NCBI GenBank assembly: GCA_018674955.1
Contig: JABGZB010000033.1
Span: forward strand, 1-35,059
Length of the DNA stretch: 35,059 nucleotides
Source of the DNA: Verrucomicrobiota bacterium
GTDB taxonomy: Bacteria > Verrucomicrobiota > Verrucomicrobiia > Limisphaerales > UBA1096
Direction of reading: 5' to 3'
Below the pieces are notes generated by a model. The model was not told where the DNA came from and did not search any database. It saw nothing but the letters and a program-made list of their open reading frames with translations. Below are positions 17,565-26,240 of this stretch, piece by piece. Position 1 is the first letter of the stretch. Every line of letters begins with the position of its first letter. A program made the position numbers and the translations under genes.

Positions 17565-19199
17565 ATGATCATGAGGAGAACAGCTTGGTTATTGGGATTG
17601 GTTGGCAGCATGAGTTTGGCCGTGGCTGGGCCGGGTCATGGCGGGGCCGACGAGCACTCGGATGGGCACGACACCGGCGGGCTTGAGTTTACGCTGAAGC
17701 CGAAGGGGCTTGGCCAAGAGGGGCAGTTCCAGTTCCGCGTCGACGGCCCGGCGGTAAATTATTTCGCCCAATTTCTCGGCGACGGCTTTCACGTGGAAAG
17801 TTCCACCGACCTTAGACGGTGGCGCAACGTCGACCTGCTGAAGGCAACCAGCGAGGAGACGGTTTTCGAGGATGGGGGCGACGCCACACGGAGCCGATTT
17901 TACCGCGTGCGCTACGAGGGAGGCACGTCCACTTGGGGCATTATTCGTGATCGCATCCTTGGCCCGAGCTGTGCCGGTTGCCACAGCAAGGGCACGACGT
18001 TTGCGAAGCAGTCGAAGCTGCTTCTCACGCCGGATGTCGCCTATGGACAGCTCGTCAATCGCAAGCCGGCCAACACTTACGCGCTTGAGGACGGGCTGGA
18101 ACTTGTCGGCACCGAGGGGTTGGCAAGCCTCGGCAAAAGTTTTCTGTGGGAGAAAATCAACACCGCCGAGGGGCAACATTTTTACGACGACCACCCTGGC
18201 TACGGCTCCCTGATGCCGTTGGGCGCTGACCCGCTGACCGACGGCGAGCTCAAGTTCATCCTGCAATGGATTCTCGAGGGCGCGCCGGAGCACGGCGTCG
18301 TGGCCAAGGTCGCCGACTTAGACAACCTCGAGCGCTATGCGCCTCCTCCGTTCACGCCCTTAGACAAACCGGAAAGTGGCATCCAACTGCACGTCGAGCC
18401 ATTCGAAGTGCCGGCAAATTTCGAACGCGAGTTCTTTATGTACAAGGAGTTGAACAATAACAAACCGGTGTATGTGAATCGTGTCCAGATTGAGATGAGA
18501 TCGGGCAGCCACCATTTCCTCGCCTACCTGCTGGATTCATCGAGCCCGTTTTTCTCGTTTGCCAAGCAGTTGTTCGTGCCGAACAAACTCCGCGACCTGC
18601 ACCTGTCCAATGGCGAGGACGATCCGCTGGTGTTGGCGACGATGGCGTTCCACGATTTTTTTGCTGGGACACAGACACCGCGCTTCGACTACGAATTTCC
18701 CGATGGCGTGGCGCTCAAGCTTCCGGCCCAGACCGGCCTCGATCTGAACACGCATTATGTCAACCGCACCGGCGATCCGTCCACCGGCGAGGTGTACATG
18801 AACCTGCACACTATCGATAAGGCGGCCGTCAAACACGAGGCCAAGATCATCAACATGAACAACACCGATATCGAGCTACCGCCCAACCGGGAAACCACGG
18901 TAACCGCCGACTTTCGCGCGCCTGAGACGATGAATATTTTCCAGCTCTTTTCGCATTCGCATGAGAAGACCATCGAGTTTCGCGTCGAGATCGCTGGCGG
19001 CAAGCGGGACGGGGAGTTGCTCTACATTTCCTATGACTGGGAGCATCCGCCAGTGATGAAGTTCGACCCGCCGCTCGTGGTGAAGCGAGGCGAGAAAATC
19101 CGCCTGAAAACCACATACAATAACTGGACAGACGAGACTATCAACTTCGGCCTGCGCAGCACTGACGAGATGATGATCCTCTTTGGCGCGTATTATTAA
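17565..19199 (+). CDS. Cytochrome c / PHM-type copper monooxygenase-like fusion
   Basis: A 544-residue exported protein. Signal peptide about 1-22. Residues about 55-116 (VESSTDLRRWRNV...RFYRV) form a verrucomicrobial beta-sandwich module. A cytochrome c domain follows: heme motif C136-AG-C139-H140 and a probable axial Met in YGSLMPLGADPLTDGELKFILQWILEGAP. Residues 270-544 resemble the type II copper, ascorbate-dependent monooxygenases (PHM/DBM). All six PHM copper ligands appear to be matched: H316/H317 (GSHHFLAY) and H397 (NTHYVN) for one site, and H464/H466 (FSHSHEK) with M536 (TDEMMILFGAYY) for the other. It may hydroxylate a substrate with electrons from the fused heme. An alternative ATG two codons in (17571) would give MRRTAWLL. 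Substrate unknown. Confidence 0.8.
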   Translation: MIMRRTAWLLGLVGSMSLAVAGPGHGGADEHSDGHDTGGLEFTLKPKGLGQEGQFQFRVDGPAVNYFAQFLGDGFHVESSTDLRRWRNVDLLKATSEETVFEDGGDATRSRFYRVRYEGGTSTWGIIRDRILGPSCAGCHSKGTTFAKQSKLLLTPDVAYGQLVNRKPANTYALEDGLELVGTEGLASLGKSFLWEKINTAEGQHFYDDHPGYGSLMPLGADPLTDGELKFILQWILEGAPEHGVVAKVADLDNLERYAPPPFTPLDKPESGIQLHVEPFEVPANFEREFFMYKELNNNKPVYVNRVQIEMRSGSHHFLAYLLDSSSPFFSFAKQLFVPNKLRDLHLSNGEDDPLVLATMAFHDFFAGTQTPRFDYEFPDGVALKLPAQTGLDLNTHYVNRTGDPSTGEVYMNLHTIDKAAVKHEAKIINMNNTDIELPPNRETTVTADFRAPETMNIFQLFSHSHEKTIEFRVEIAGGKRDGELLYISYDWEHPPVMKFDPPLVVKRGEKIRLKTTYNNWTDETINFGLRSTDEMMILFGAYY

Positions 19200-19270
19200 T
19201 GGAGTAGCCGAAGTCACCGATCATAGCCCTTTGAGGTTTCAAAAGTTGCCCTTTTCTTTTCTCAAAAAGC

Positions 19271-19299
19271 TTTTGTTCGCCTGGAGCTGTCGGTAACTT
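19271..19299 (+). promoter_or_regulatory. Promoter-like element before the HEAT-like gene
   Basis: TAACTT (19294-19299) stands 7 nt before the GTG at 19307, in the context GGTAACTTTTCGC, almost identical to GGTAACTTTCCGC before the PSD1 gene. The -35 is weak (TTTTGT at 19271-19276 with a 17-bp spacer). Confidence 0.4.
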
Positions 19300-19306
19300 T
19301 TCGCGC

Positions 19307-20458
19307 GTGAAGCTTCCTTGTTTGTATGCGGCGTTGGCGATGCTTGGCTTGGCCCCGCTTGGCCAGGCGGCGGCGGATGAATTTGACAAGTCGGTGGCGG
19401 CGTTGCGCGCCGTCGGTGGCGAGGGGCAGGGCAACACTGCCGCCGGCCAGGCGTTGCAGCGCCTGGCCAAGGGGGGTGCGGACACCCTGCCGGCGTTGCT
19501 CGCCGGGATGGACGGGGCGAACCTGTTCGCGGCGAACTATCTTCGCGGTGCCGTTGAGGTGATTGCCGGCAACACGTTGGCCAAGGGCGGGGAACTGCCG
19601 CTGGTCGAGCTGGGCGAATTCCTGCTGAATAGGAGTCATGACGCTAAGTCGCGCGCGCTAGCTTTCGAGCTGATCGCGCGCGTTGACGCCGAGGCCGCGG
19701 AGCAACTCATCCCCGGTTTCCTGGGCGACCCCAGCGTGGATCTCCGCCGCGAGGCCGTCGCCCGGCTGCTTGGCCAGGCGGACGGCTTGGCCAAGGTCGG
19801 CAACAAGCCGGCGGCCGTGTTGCTGTACCGGCAGGCGCTCGATGCCGCCCGCGACCTCGACCAAATCAAGTCCATCTCCGGTGCGTTGCGGGAGCTTGGC
19901 CGCAAGGTCAACTTGACGCTGCACTTCGGTTTTCTCGTGGATTGGCAAATGGCCGGCCCTTTTCACAACAAGGATCGCGCCGGGTTTGAGTCGGTGTTCG
20001 GGCCGGAAAAAAACGCGGAATTGTCGGCGTCGTACGACGGCATGGACGGCAAGGTGAAGTGGCAGGGTTACTCGACCGATGACGAATACGGGATGGTGGA
20101 TTTCAACAAGCCTTACGGCGATCTCAAGGAAGTCACTGGCTATGCGCAGACGGAGTTCGTCTCCGGCATTAACCGGCCGGCCGAGTTGCGGCTTGGTTGC
20201 AAAAACGCGTGGAAGATTTGGCTCAACGGCGAGTTGGTCTTTGGGCGCGACGAGTACCACAGGGGCATGCGGATCGATCAGTACAAGCTGCCGGTGCAGT
20301 TGAAGAAGGGCGGAAACGCGATTCTCATCAAGGCCTGCCAGAATGAGCAAGTGGAGGATTGGACAGTGCAATGGCAGTTCCAGTTGCGGGTGTGCGACGC
20401 GACCGGCACGGCGATTCATTCCGCCACGAAGAAGAACCGCGAAGTCGCAGCTCAGTAA
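19307..20458 (+). CDS. Exported HEAT-like protein with C-terminal jelly-roll region
   Basis: A 383-residue protein of unknown function. Signal peptide to about residue 22 (LYAALAMLGLAPLGQA|AAD). Residues 25-190 are alpha-helical with HEAT-like repetition (ALQRLAKGGADTLPALLAGM, LGDPSVDLRREAVARLLGQADGLAKVG). From about 205 (LVDWQMAGPFHNKDRAGFESVFGPE) to the end it looks like a galactose-binding-like sandwich (AELRLGCKNAWKIWLNGELVFGRDEYHRGMRIDQYKLPVQLKKGGNAILIKAC), a module known from planctomycete/verrucomicrobial secreted proteins. GTG start. It is followed after 10 nt by the PQQ-propeller gene, so both are probably exported together and act on the same process. It is rich in palindrome copies (two exact, several variants). 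Confidence 0.75.
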   Translation: MKLPCLYAALAMLGLAPLGQAAADEFDKSVAALRAVGGEGQGNTAAGQALQRLAKGGADTLPALLAGMDGANLFAANYLRGAVEVIAGNTLAKGGELPLVELGEFLLNRSHDAKSRALAFELIARVDAEAAEQLIPGFLGDPSVDLRREAVARLLGQADGLAKVGNKPAAVLLYRQALDAARDLDQIKSISGALRELGRKVNLTLHFGFLVDWQMAGPFHNKDRAGFESVFGPEKNAELSASYDGMDGKVKWQGYSTDDEYGMVDFNKPYGDLKEVTGYAQTEFVSGINRPAELRLGCKNAWKIWLNGELVFGRDEYHRGMRIDQYKLPVQLKKGGNAILIKACQNEQVEDWTVQWQFQLRVCDATGTAIHSATKKNREVAAQ

Positions 20459-20468
20459 CCAGATAGTC

Positions 20469-21683
20469 ATGAAAAAAATTCTACTTACTTTCACTTTTGC
20501 TGCCTTGGCCAACGGCGCGGCGGCGGGCGACTGGACCGGTTTTCGCGGGCCACTTGGCAACGGCGTCTCGGACGAAGTCGGGCTGCCGGTCGCGCTCAAC
20601 GCGAAGAAGCACATCTCGTGGCGGATCGACCTGCCGGGCCGGGGGCTCTCGAGTCCGCTCGTCGTGGGCAATCGCGTTTTTGTCACTGCCAGCGCCGGCA
20701 CGCGGCAGGATCAGTTGCAGATAATTTGCATCAACGCTGCCGATGGCTCGGTGATTTGGCAGCGCCAGTTTTGGGCTATGGGCAGTACGATGTGCCATAA
20801 TAAAACCAGCATCGCCGCCCCCACGCCGGTGACGGATGGCCGACTGCTGTTCGCGATCTTTTCATCGAATGACCTGTTCTGCCTCGACCTCGACGGGAAC
20901 CTCCAGTGGCTGCGCGGCATGACGCTGGATTACCCGAATGCCCGCAACAGCCTCGGCATGGCGTCGTCGCTCGTGCTCGCCGGCGGTGTGCTGGTCGCGC
21001 AGGTGGAGAACGACAGTGAGTCGTTCACGGCCGGACTCGACAAACAAACCGGGGTGAACCTTTGGAGGGCGGATCGTCCGAAGTCAGCCAACTGGACCAC
21101 GGCCACAGTGCAAAAAATCGGGTCGGGGGCGGAGATGCTGCTGCTGCAATCAGGCGATGGTATCCACGCCGTGAACCCGAAAAATGGCGAGGTCGTCTGG
21201 CACTACGCCGACGGCGCATCGACGATCCCGTCGAGCGCGCTGGCCGGTGGAGTACTCTACGTGCCGTCGCACGGTTTGACGGCGCTCGAGTTGGCGGATG
21301 ATGGCAGATCGTTCAAGCAGAAATGGCGCTCGTCGCGACTGCGCCCGGGCACGGCCAGCCCGCTCGTGCACCGCGACCGGGTTTACAGCCTGAACAACGC
21401 CGGCGTGCTGACGTGTGGTGACACCGATAGCGGCAAGCGGCTTTGGCAACTGCGCCTCGACGGGCCGTTCGGCGGCTCGCCCGTGGTGGCTGACAATCAT
21501 CTGTACGCCTTCAACGAGGAGGGCAAGGCGCAGGTGGTGGATTTGTCCGCGCCGGAGGGGCGCATCGCCGGCGAAATGGATTTGGGTGAGATGATCCAGT
21601 GTTCGCCGGCTGTCTCGAATGGCGCGCTTTATGTTCGGAGCAACGGGCGCATCTGGAAGATTGCCCGAAAAACTCAGCTTTGA
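20469..21683 (+). CDS. Exported PQQ-type beta-propeller protein
   Basis: About 404 residues. Start is the ATG at 20469 (MKKILLTFTFAALANGAAAGDWTGFRGP), which gives a normal signal peptide; the track start at 20343 lies inside the previous gene. Repeated blades are visible: PLVVGNRVFVTASAG..QLQIICINAADGSVIWQRQF, DLFCLDLDGNLQWL, GDGIHAVNPKNGEVVWHYADGAS, DRVYSLNNAGVLTCGDTDSGKRLWQLRLDGPFGGSPVVADNHLYAFNEEGKAQVVD. The opening WTGFRGPLGNGVSDE is typical of PQQ-like domain proteins in Planctomycetes/Verrucomicrobia, which mostly lack PQQ-binding residues, so a scaffold or sensor role is as likely as a dehydrogenase. Operon partner of the HEAT-like gene. Confidence 0.87.
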   Translation: MKKILLTFTFAALANGAAAGDWTGFRGPLGNGVSDEVGLPVALNAKKHISWRIDLPGRGLSSPLVVGNRVFVTASAGTRQDQLQIICINAADGSVIWQRQFWAMGSTMCHNKTSIAAPTPVTDGRLLFAIFSSNDLFCLDLDGNLQWLRGMTLDYPNARNSLGMASSLVLAGGVLVAQVENDSESFTAGLDKQTGVNLWRADRPKSANWTTATVQKIGSGAEMLLLQSGDGIHAVNPKNGEVVWHYADGASTIPSSALAGGVLYVPSHGLTALELADDGRSFKQKWRSSRLRPGTASPLVHRDRVYSLNNAGVLTCGDTDSGKRLWQLRLDGPFGGSPVVADNHLYAFNEEGKAQVVDLSAPEGRIAGEMDLGEMIQCSPAVSNGALYVRSNGRIWKIARKTQL

Positions 21684-23278
21684 CAGTGAGCGGTGGGGGT
21701 GAAACTTTCGAGTCGTTGTCGAGTCTCCGACGCGGTCCCGAACTGGCGCCCAATGACGCTAACGGCCATATGCTGTTTGGCACCGCCCTGGCGGAGGCCG
21801 GGCAACCCGGAGAGGCGCTTGGCTATTTGCAGCGTTCGGTGGAACTCGCCCCGTCGTTGGTTCGTGGCCACATCCGGCTGGGCAATCTCCTGCGCGAACT
21901 CAGCCGGACCGGCGAGGCGGTCGAGGCTTACGGGCGGGCGCTCGAGTTGCGGCCCGCCGATCCGTTCATCCTCTCTAACCTTGGCAACGCATGGCTGGAC
22001 TTGAGCGAGGCGGGGCGGGCCATCGAATGCTACCGGCAGTCGCTTGAGATACATCCCGACGCGCCGACCACTTTCAGCAATCTCGTCTTTGCGATGCAGT
22101 ACGACTCGGGGATCAGCCGCGAAGAGATCGCTGCCGCGCACCGGGAATGGGGTGGGCGTTTTGGCCAAGCGCTTGGTCAAGTGGACGCGCTGCCATGCGA
22201 TGGGCGGCGGTCGTTGCGCGTTGGTTTTTTATCGGCCGATTTCCGGTATCACCCGGTCGGCCGCATGGCCTCGGCGCTGTGGCAAAACCTGGATCGGGCC
22301 AGCGTGACGCCGATCGTTTACGACAACTCCGCCAGCGACTCGTCGGCCAAGTGCCAGTACCACGAGTTGGTTGCGGAATGGCATGACATCGCCGCGTTGC
22401 CGGATGACGCCGTGGCGGAACGGATTCGCGTCGACCAACTCGATGTCCTCATCGATTTGTCCGGGCACACTTCCGGGAACCGGCTTGCGGTGCTGGCCCA
22501 AAAGCCGGCGCCGGTTCAGGTCACCCTGTTCGCGTACCCGAACACAACAGGACTGTCGTCGGTGGATTGGCGGATCACCGACTCGCTGGCCGATCCCCCC
22601 GGTGCCGAGTCGCTTTATGTCGAGCAACTGTTGCGGCTGCCGTCGGTGGCGTGGGTGTACGGCGCGCCGAAGAACAGCCCCGAGCCGGGCGCCATGCCGT
22701 GCCTCGCCGGAGAGCCGTTCACGTTTGGCTGTCTGAACAACCCGGCCAAGATCAGCGCGTCGGCGGTGGAAACTTGGAGCGAAATCCTGCGGGTTTGTCC
22801 CGGGTCGAGGCTGTTGTTGCAGACGCGCGACGACCCGGCGCACGAGGGGTTGCTGTTAGTCAAGTTCGAGCGGCACGGCATCGGCGCCGGGCAGCTTGTG
22901 TTTGCCGTGAAAGGGCCGGAGCGCGGTTACCTCGAACTGCACAATCGCATCGACTTGATGCTGGATCCGTTCCCGTACAACGGCGGCGTGTCGACGGGGG
23001 ATTGTCTTTGGATGGGCACGCCGATTTTGGCGCTGGAGGGCGACAGCTACGTGTCGCGGCAGGGGGTGAGCCTGCTGACGAGTGTGGGGTTGCCGGAGTT
23101 GATCGCTGCCGATCGCGAGGCATTAGTGGCCAAGGCGGCGGACTGGTTTGAGTCGCCGGCCCGCTTGGCCAAGCTGGCTGATGGCTTGCGGGGGAGGCTG
23201 CAGCGATCGCCGCTGATGGATCACGCCGCGTACGCCCGGGAATTTACGGAGGCGCTCGAGGGGCTTATTACGGCTTGA
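21680..23278 (+). CDS. TPR / OGT-family (GT41) glycosyltransferase
   Basis: About 532 residues. Three or four TPRs (ANGHMLFGTALAEAGQPGEALGYLQRSVELAPSLVRGHIRLGNLLRELSRTGEAVEAYGRALELRPADP, LGNAWLDLSEAGRAIECYRQSLEIHP) precede a GT41 catalytic region: LRVGFLSADFRYHPVGRM, VDQLDVLIDLSGHTSGNRLAVLAQKPAPVQVTLFAYPNTTGLSSVDWRITD, FGCLNNPAKIS, HNRIDLMLDPFPYNGGVSTGDCLWMGTPILALEG. Relatives add GlcNAc to proteins. The reading frame is open upstream into the PQQ gene; the best starts are TTG 21680, overlapping the PQQ stop as TTGA, or GTG 21686. The first TPR helix seems incomplete, so the N-terminus may be eroded. Its last 11 bp overlap the convergent DUF1232-like gene. Confidence 0.85.
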   Translation: MTVSGGGETFESLSSLRRGPELAPNDANGHMLFGTALAEAGQPGEALGYLQRSVELAPSLVRGHIRLGNLLRELSRTGEAVEAYGRALELRPADPFILSNLGNAWLDLSEAGRAIECYRQSLEIHPDAPTTFSNLVFAMQYDSGISREEIAAAHREWGGRFGQALGQVDALPCDGRRSLRVGFLSADFRYHPVGRMASALWQNLDRASVTPIVYDNSASDSSAKCQYHELVAEWHDIAALPDDAVAERIRVDQLDVLIDLSGHTSGNRLAVLAQKPAPVQVTLFAYPNTTGLSSVDWRITDSLADPPGAESLYVEQLLRLPSVAWVYGAPKNSPEPGAMPCLAGEPFTFGCLNNPAKISASAVETWSEILRVCPGSRLLLQTRDDPAHEGLLLVKFERHGIGAGQLVFAVKGPERGYLELHNRIDLMLDPFPYNGGVSTGDCLWMGTPILALEGDSYVSRQGVSLLTSVGLPELIAADREALVAKAADWFESPARLAKLADGLRGRLQRSPLMDHAAYAREFTEALEGLITA

Positions 23279-23666
23279 CGGTGACCCAGTCGATGTCATT
23301 CCGCTCCGCGTATTCGGAGAGTACGCGCTCGTTCTCAATTAGGATGGCCCGGACGATTGACGATTCGTCGGCGTGGCCAATGTGCGGCAAATGATTCGGG
23401 ATAAGGCCAAGCTGCCTGTGGGCATAAACGAGCGCGTAGGCTGCCTCGGCCACGGCCACCAGCGGCAGGGCGTCGTCGGCTTCCTCGACATAATCCTCGA
23501 CCACGTCCGCCAAAAACTCGAGTTGCTCGGCGAGATGTGGGAACTTGGGCGCATCGATCTCGGCAAACTCCAGCTTGAGGGCGGGAAGTTTTTTGTGGAT
23601 TCCCTCGAGAATTTTCGGTGTGATCTGCTCCGCGCCGTGATGGAGGAATTCCGCTATCTCTGACAT
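23268..23666 (-). CDS. DUF1232-like small protein
   Basis: A 132-residue protein beginning at the ATG 23664-23666 (MSEIAEFLHHGAEQITPKILEGIHKKLPALKLEFAEI). The track start, 95 codons upstream, runs through the promoter of the neighbouring gene. The segment ALPLVAVAEAAYALVYAHRQLGLIPNHLPHIGHADESSIVRAILIENERVLSEYA resembles the DUF1232/YkvA core (a hydrophobic helix, then LIPxxxPxxGxxDD), with the usual DD replaced by DE. Function unknown. It is divergent from the amidohydrolase gene, 49 bp apart, and its 3' end overlaps the glycosyltransferase gene by 11 bp. Confidence 0.7.
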   Translation of the reverse strand: MSEIAEFLHHGAEQITPKILEGIHKKLPALKLEFAEIDAPKFPHLAEQLEFLADVVEDYVEEADDALPLVAVAEAAYALVYAHRQLGLIPNHLPHIGHADESSIVRAILIENERVLSEYAERNDIDWVTVKP

Positions 23667-23681
23667 GCCCCGAGGGTGCGT

Positions 23682-23710
23682 TTGACCTGGGCAAAACTCA
23701 AGTTTGGATT
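23682..23710 (+). promoter_or_regulatory. Promoter for the amidohydrolase, leaderless geometry
   Basis: TTGACC (23682-23687), 17-bp spacer, TGGATT (23705-23710), then 5 nt to the ATG at 23716. The -35 is near consensus. No Shine-Dalgarno precedes the ATG. Confidence 0.5.
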
Positions 23711-23715
23711 GACGA

Positions 23716-24879
23716 ATGGACACGAAAACAAAACTGGATGAACCGCGCCCGACTCGCGGGCGATGGTGTTGCCGCTGCGTGCGCTTGGCCAAGTGGCTGG
23801 GCGTTGGCGTGCTGTTGTTGTTGGCGCTGCGGGAGGTTTTTTTCTCCGGGCCGTACCTGCCGCTGGCCAAGCCGCATGACAGGCTGATACTCGACATGCA
23901 CTGCCATGTGGCCGGCATCGGCGCGGGCGGCAGCGGCTGCTTTGTTTCCAAGGAACTGCGGAATAATTTCCGGTTTAAAATCTACCTTAAAGCGTTCGGG
24001 GTGACCGTGGCCGAGGCGGAGGAGCAGGGGGATCAGTTGCTGATGGAGCGCTTGGCCAAGGGGATCGGGGAGAGCCAGCGGGTGGGCGCGGCGATCGTCC
24101 TCGCGATGGACGGCGCGGTGGATGCCAACGGGCAACTCGACCGCTCGCGGACGGAGTTTTACATCCCGAACGAGTTTGTCGCCACCGAGACAGCCAAGCA
24201 CTCGAACCTGTATTTTGGGGCGAGCGTCAATCCCCACCGGCCCGACGCGATCGAGCGATTGCAGTGGGCGAAGGACAACGGGGCGCTGCTGGTCAAGTGG
24301 CTGCCGTCGATCCAGTTCATCAATCCTGCTGACCCGGCACACGAGCCGTTTTACAAAAAAATGGTGGTGCTGGATTTGCCGCTGCTGACGCACGCGGGGC
24401 AGGAGCGCTCGTTCACCCACGCGCGGGATGACCTGGCCGACCCGGTGCGGCTGAAGCTGCCGCTGTCGCTCGGGGTGAAGGTGATCGTCGCTCACGCGGC
24501 GTCCACTGGCGAAAACGAGGGGGAGGAAGACATCGACCGGCTCATCGGGATGCTCGGTGATTATCCGAATCTTTACACGGACATCTCAAGCATGACGCAG
24601 GTCAATAAATTGGGATACTTACGGCAGATCATCACCGAGAAACGGATCGAGGGACGGCTGCTTTACGGTTCGGATTTCCCGCTCATCAATACCGCAGTGG
24701 TGACGCCGTGGGCGTTCTCGTTGAACCTGACGCTCAAGCAGATGCAATCGATCGGCGCGATCGAGAACCCGTGGGATCGTGATGTGGCGCTGAAAGAGGT
24801 GCTGGGCGTGCCGGCGGATGTCATGGCCCGCTCGGCGAATTTTTTCGGGGTGCCGCTTGGCCAAGCGGCGGCGGATTAG
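23716..24879 (+). CDS. Membrane-anchored amidohydrolase (amidohydrolase_2 family)
   Basis: A 387-residue protein with one N-terminal transmembrane anchor (LAKWLGVGVLLLLALREVFF, about 24-44) and a TIM-barrel hydrolase domain. Metal-binding signatures are LDMHCHVAG (HxH), KWLPSIQFIN (lysine region), LLTHAGQE, KVIVAHAAS and LLYGSDFPLIN (terminal Asp), consistent with a divalent-metal-dependent hydrolase or decarboxylase of the ACMSD/amidohydrolase_2 type. Substrate unknown. The extreme C-terminus reads GVPLGQAAAD, contributed by an exact palindrome copy at 24857. The TAG stop shares TTAG with the dnaA TAA stop on the other strand. Confidence 0.83.
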   Translation: MDTKTKLDEPRPTRGRWCCRCVRLAKWLGVGVLLLLALREVFFSGPYLPLAKPHDRLILDMHCHVAGIGAGGSGCFVSKELRNNFRFKIYLKAFGVTVAEAEEQGDQLLMERLAKGIGESQRVGAAIVLAMDGAVDANGQLDRSRTEFYIPNEFVATETAKHSNLYFGASVNPHRPDAIERLQWAKDNGALLVKWLPSIQFINPADPAHEPFYKKMVVLDLPLLTHAGQERSFTHARDDLADPVRLKLPLSLGVKVIVAHAASTGENEGEEDIDRLIGMLGDYPNLYTDISSMTQVNKLGYLRQIITEKRIEGRLLYGSDFPLINTAVVTPWAFSLNLTLKQMQSIGAIENPWDRDVALKEVLGVPADVMARSANFFGVPLGQAAAD

Positions 24880-26240
24880 CGGCCAAGCTGGCCCTCGAGG
24901 TACCGGACGGCCTGACGCACGTCGGTTTGCTGTTCCATTCGGTCGCGCACAAGGCGGCAGGCGTGCAGCACGGTGCCGTGGTCGCGTCCTCCGAAGGCCT
25001 CGCCGATGGAGTTGAGGGATTTGCGGGTCATCTCGCGGGCCAGATACATGGCGATTTGGCGCGGGAAGGCGATGTTCTCCGGCCGGCGCCGGCTGGTCAT
25101 GTCGGCAAAGCGGATGTCGTAATGCTCGGCAACACGTTTCTGGATGTTCTCGATGGAAATGACCGTGCGCCCCTCCTCGTGCAACACGTCCTTGAGCAGA
25201 CTCTCGACGGCGTTGGGAGTCACCGGCTTGCCGGTGAGGGATTGGTAGGAGGACACGCGAACCAGCGCGCCCTCAAGGCGGCGGATGTTGGTGCGGATGC
25301 GCTTGGCCAGGAAACTCACCACTTCATCGGGCAAATCAACACCGAGAGTGACAGCCTTGTTTCGCAGGATGGCAAGGCGCGTCTCAAAATCGGGCGGCTG
25401 CATGTCGGTGACCAAGCCCCACTCGAACCGGGAAACCAGACGTTGCTCGAGATTCTTGATTTCGTTGGCCGGCCGGTCGCAGGTCATCACGATCTGCTTG
25501 TGAGCCTCGTGCAGGGCGTTAAACGTGTGGAAGAATTCCTCCTGAATGCGTTCCTTGCCGGAGAGAAACTGGATGTCATCAATCAGGAGGACATCGGTGT
25601 TGCGGTAGGTGCGTCGGAACTTGGCCAGGTCGTTGTTCTGAATCGCCTCGATGTACTTGTTGGTAAATTTCTCCGACGAAAGGTAGGAGACGTTCAACTT
25701 CGGGTTTTCCGTCAGGACATTGTGGCCGATGGCGTGCAGCAAATGTGTTTTACCCAGCCCCACTCCGCCATAAAGAAACAGGGGATTGTACGAGCGCCCC
25801 GGCGCTTGGGCCACGGCCAGGGATGCGGCGTGCGCAAAGTTGTTGTTGTCGCCGACGACGAAGGAGGAAAAAGTGTTTTTCGGATTGAACAGCTTTGCCG
25901 AAGACGGGCGAGATTGGGCAGATGCCGCCGGCTTGGCTTTGGTGGCTGCGGGGGAGTCCTGAGTTTGGGTTGTAGCACCTTTCTTGGCGCTCTCGTTCAC
26001 CTCAAACTGAACGTTCAGTTTCTTTCCAGTGATGTGGGCCAACACGTCCTGAAGCAGATCCAGATAATTGTCCTTGAGCCATACGGCGCAAAACTCGTTG
26101 GGAACAATCAAGAGGGCTGTTTCCTCATCAATGGAGCCGGGTTGGATTGGGTCAAACCAAAGATTGAAGAGATCCGGGTTGACCATGGTGCGCAAGGTTT
26201 CACTCGCTTGCGTCCATGTTTTTTCAAAAGTGTTCGTCAT
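24876..26240 (-). CDS. dnaA: Chromosomal replication initiator DnaA
   Basis: A 454-residue AAA+ initiator. Domain I at 1-80 (TWTQASETLRTMVNPDLFNLWFDPIQP..), a low-complexity linker rich in A/T/K/S (about 85-125), AAA+ domain with NTFSSFVVGDNNNFAHAA, Walker A YGGVGLGKTHLLHAIG and Walker B DVLLIDDIQFLSGKE, and domain IV with the DnaA signature GEAFGGRDHGTVLHACRLV that reads DnaA boxes. ATG start at 26238-26240. A TATCAC hexamer with upstream TG lies 7 nt before it (26248-26253), suggesting a leaderless transcript. Upstream is a 461-bp gap with DnaA boxes. dnaN is not adjacent, which departs from the common dnaA-dnaN order. No exact TTGGCCAA lies in the gene, only one-base variants. Confidence 0.97.
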   Translation of the reverse strand: MTNTFEKTWTQASETLRTMVNPDLFNLWFDPIQPGSIDEETALLIVPNEFCAVWLKDNYLDLLQDVLAHITGKKLNVQFEVNESAKKGATTQTQDSPAATKAKPAASAQSRPSSAKLFNPKNTFSSFVVGDNNNFAHAASLAVAQAPGRSYNPLFLYGGVGLGKTHLLHAIGHNVLTENPKLNVSYLSSEKFTNKYIEAIQNNDLAKFRRTYRNTDVLLIDDIQFLSGKERIQEEFFHTFNALHEAHKQIVMTCDRPANEIKNLEQRLVSRFEWGLVTDMQPPDFETRLAILRNKAVTLGVDLPDEVVSFLAKRIRTNIRRLEGALVRVSSYQSLTGKPVTPNAVESLLKDVLHEEGRTVISIENIQKRVAEHYDIRFADMTSRRRPENIAFPRQIAMYLAREMTRKSLNSIGEAFGGRDHGTVLHACRLVRDRMEQQTDVRQAVRYLEGQLGR

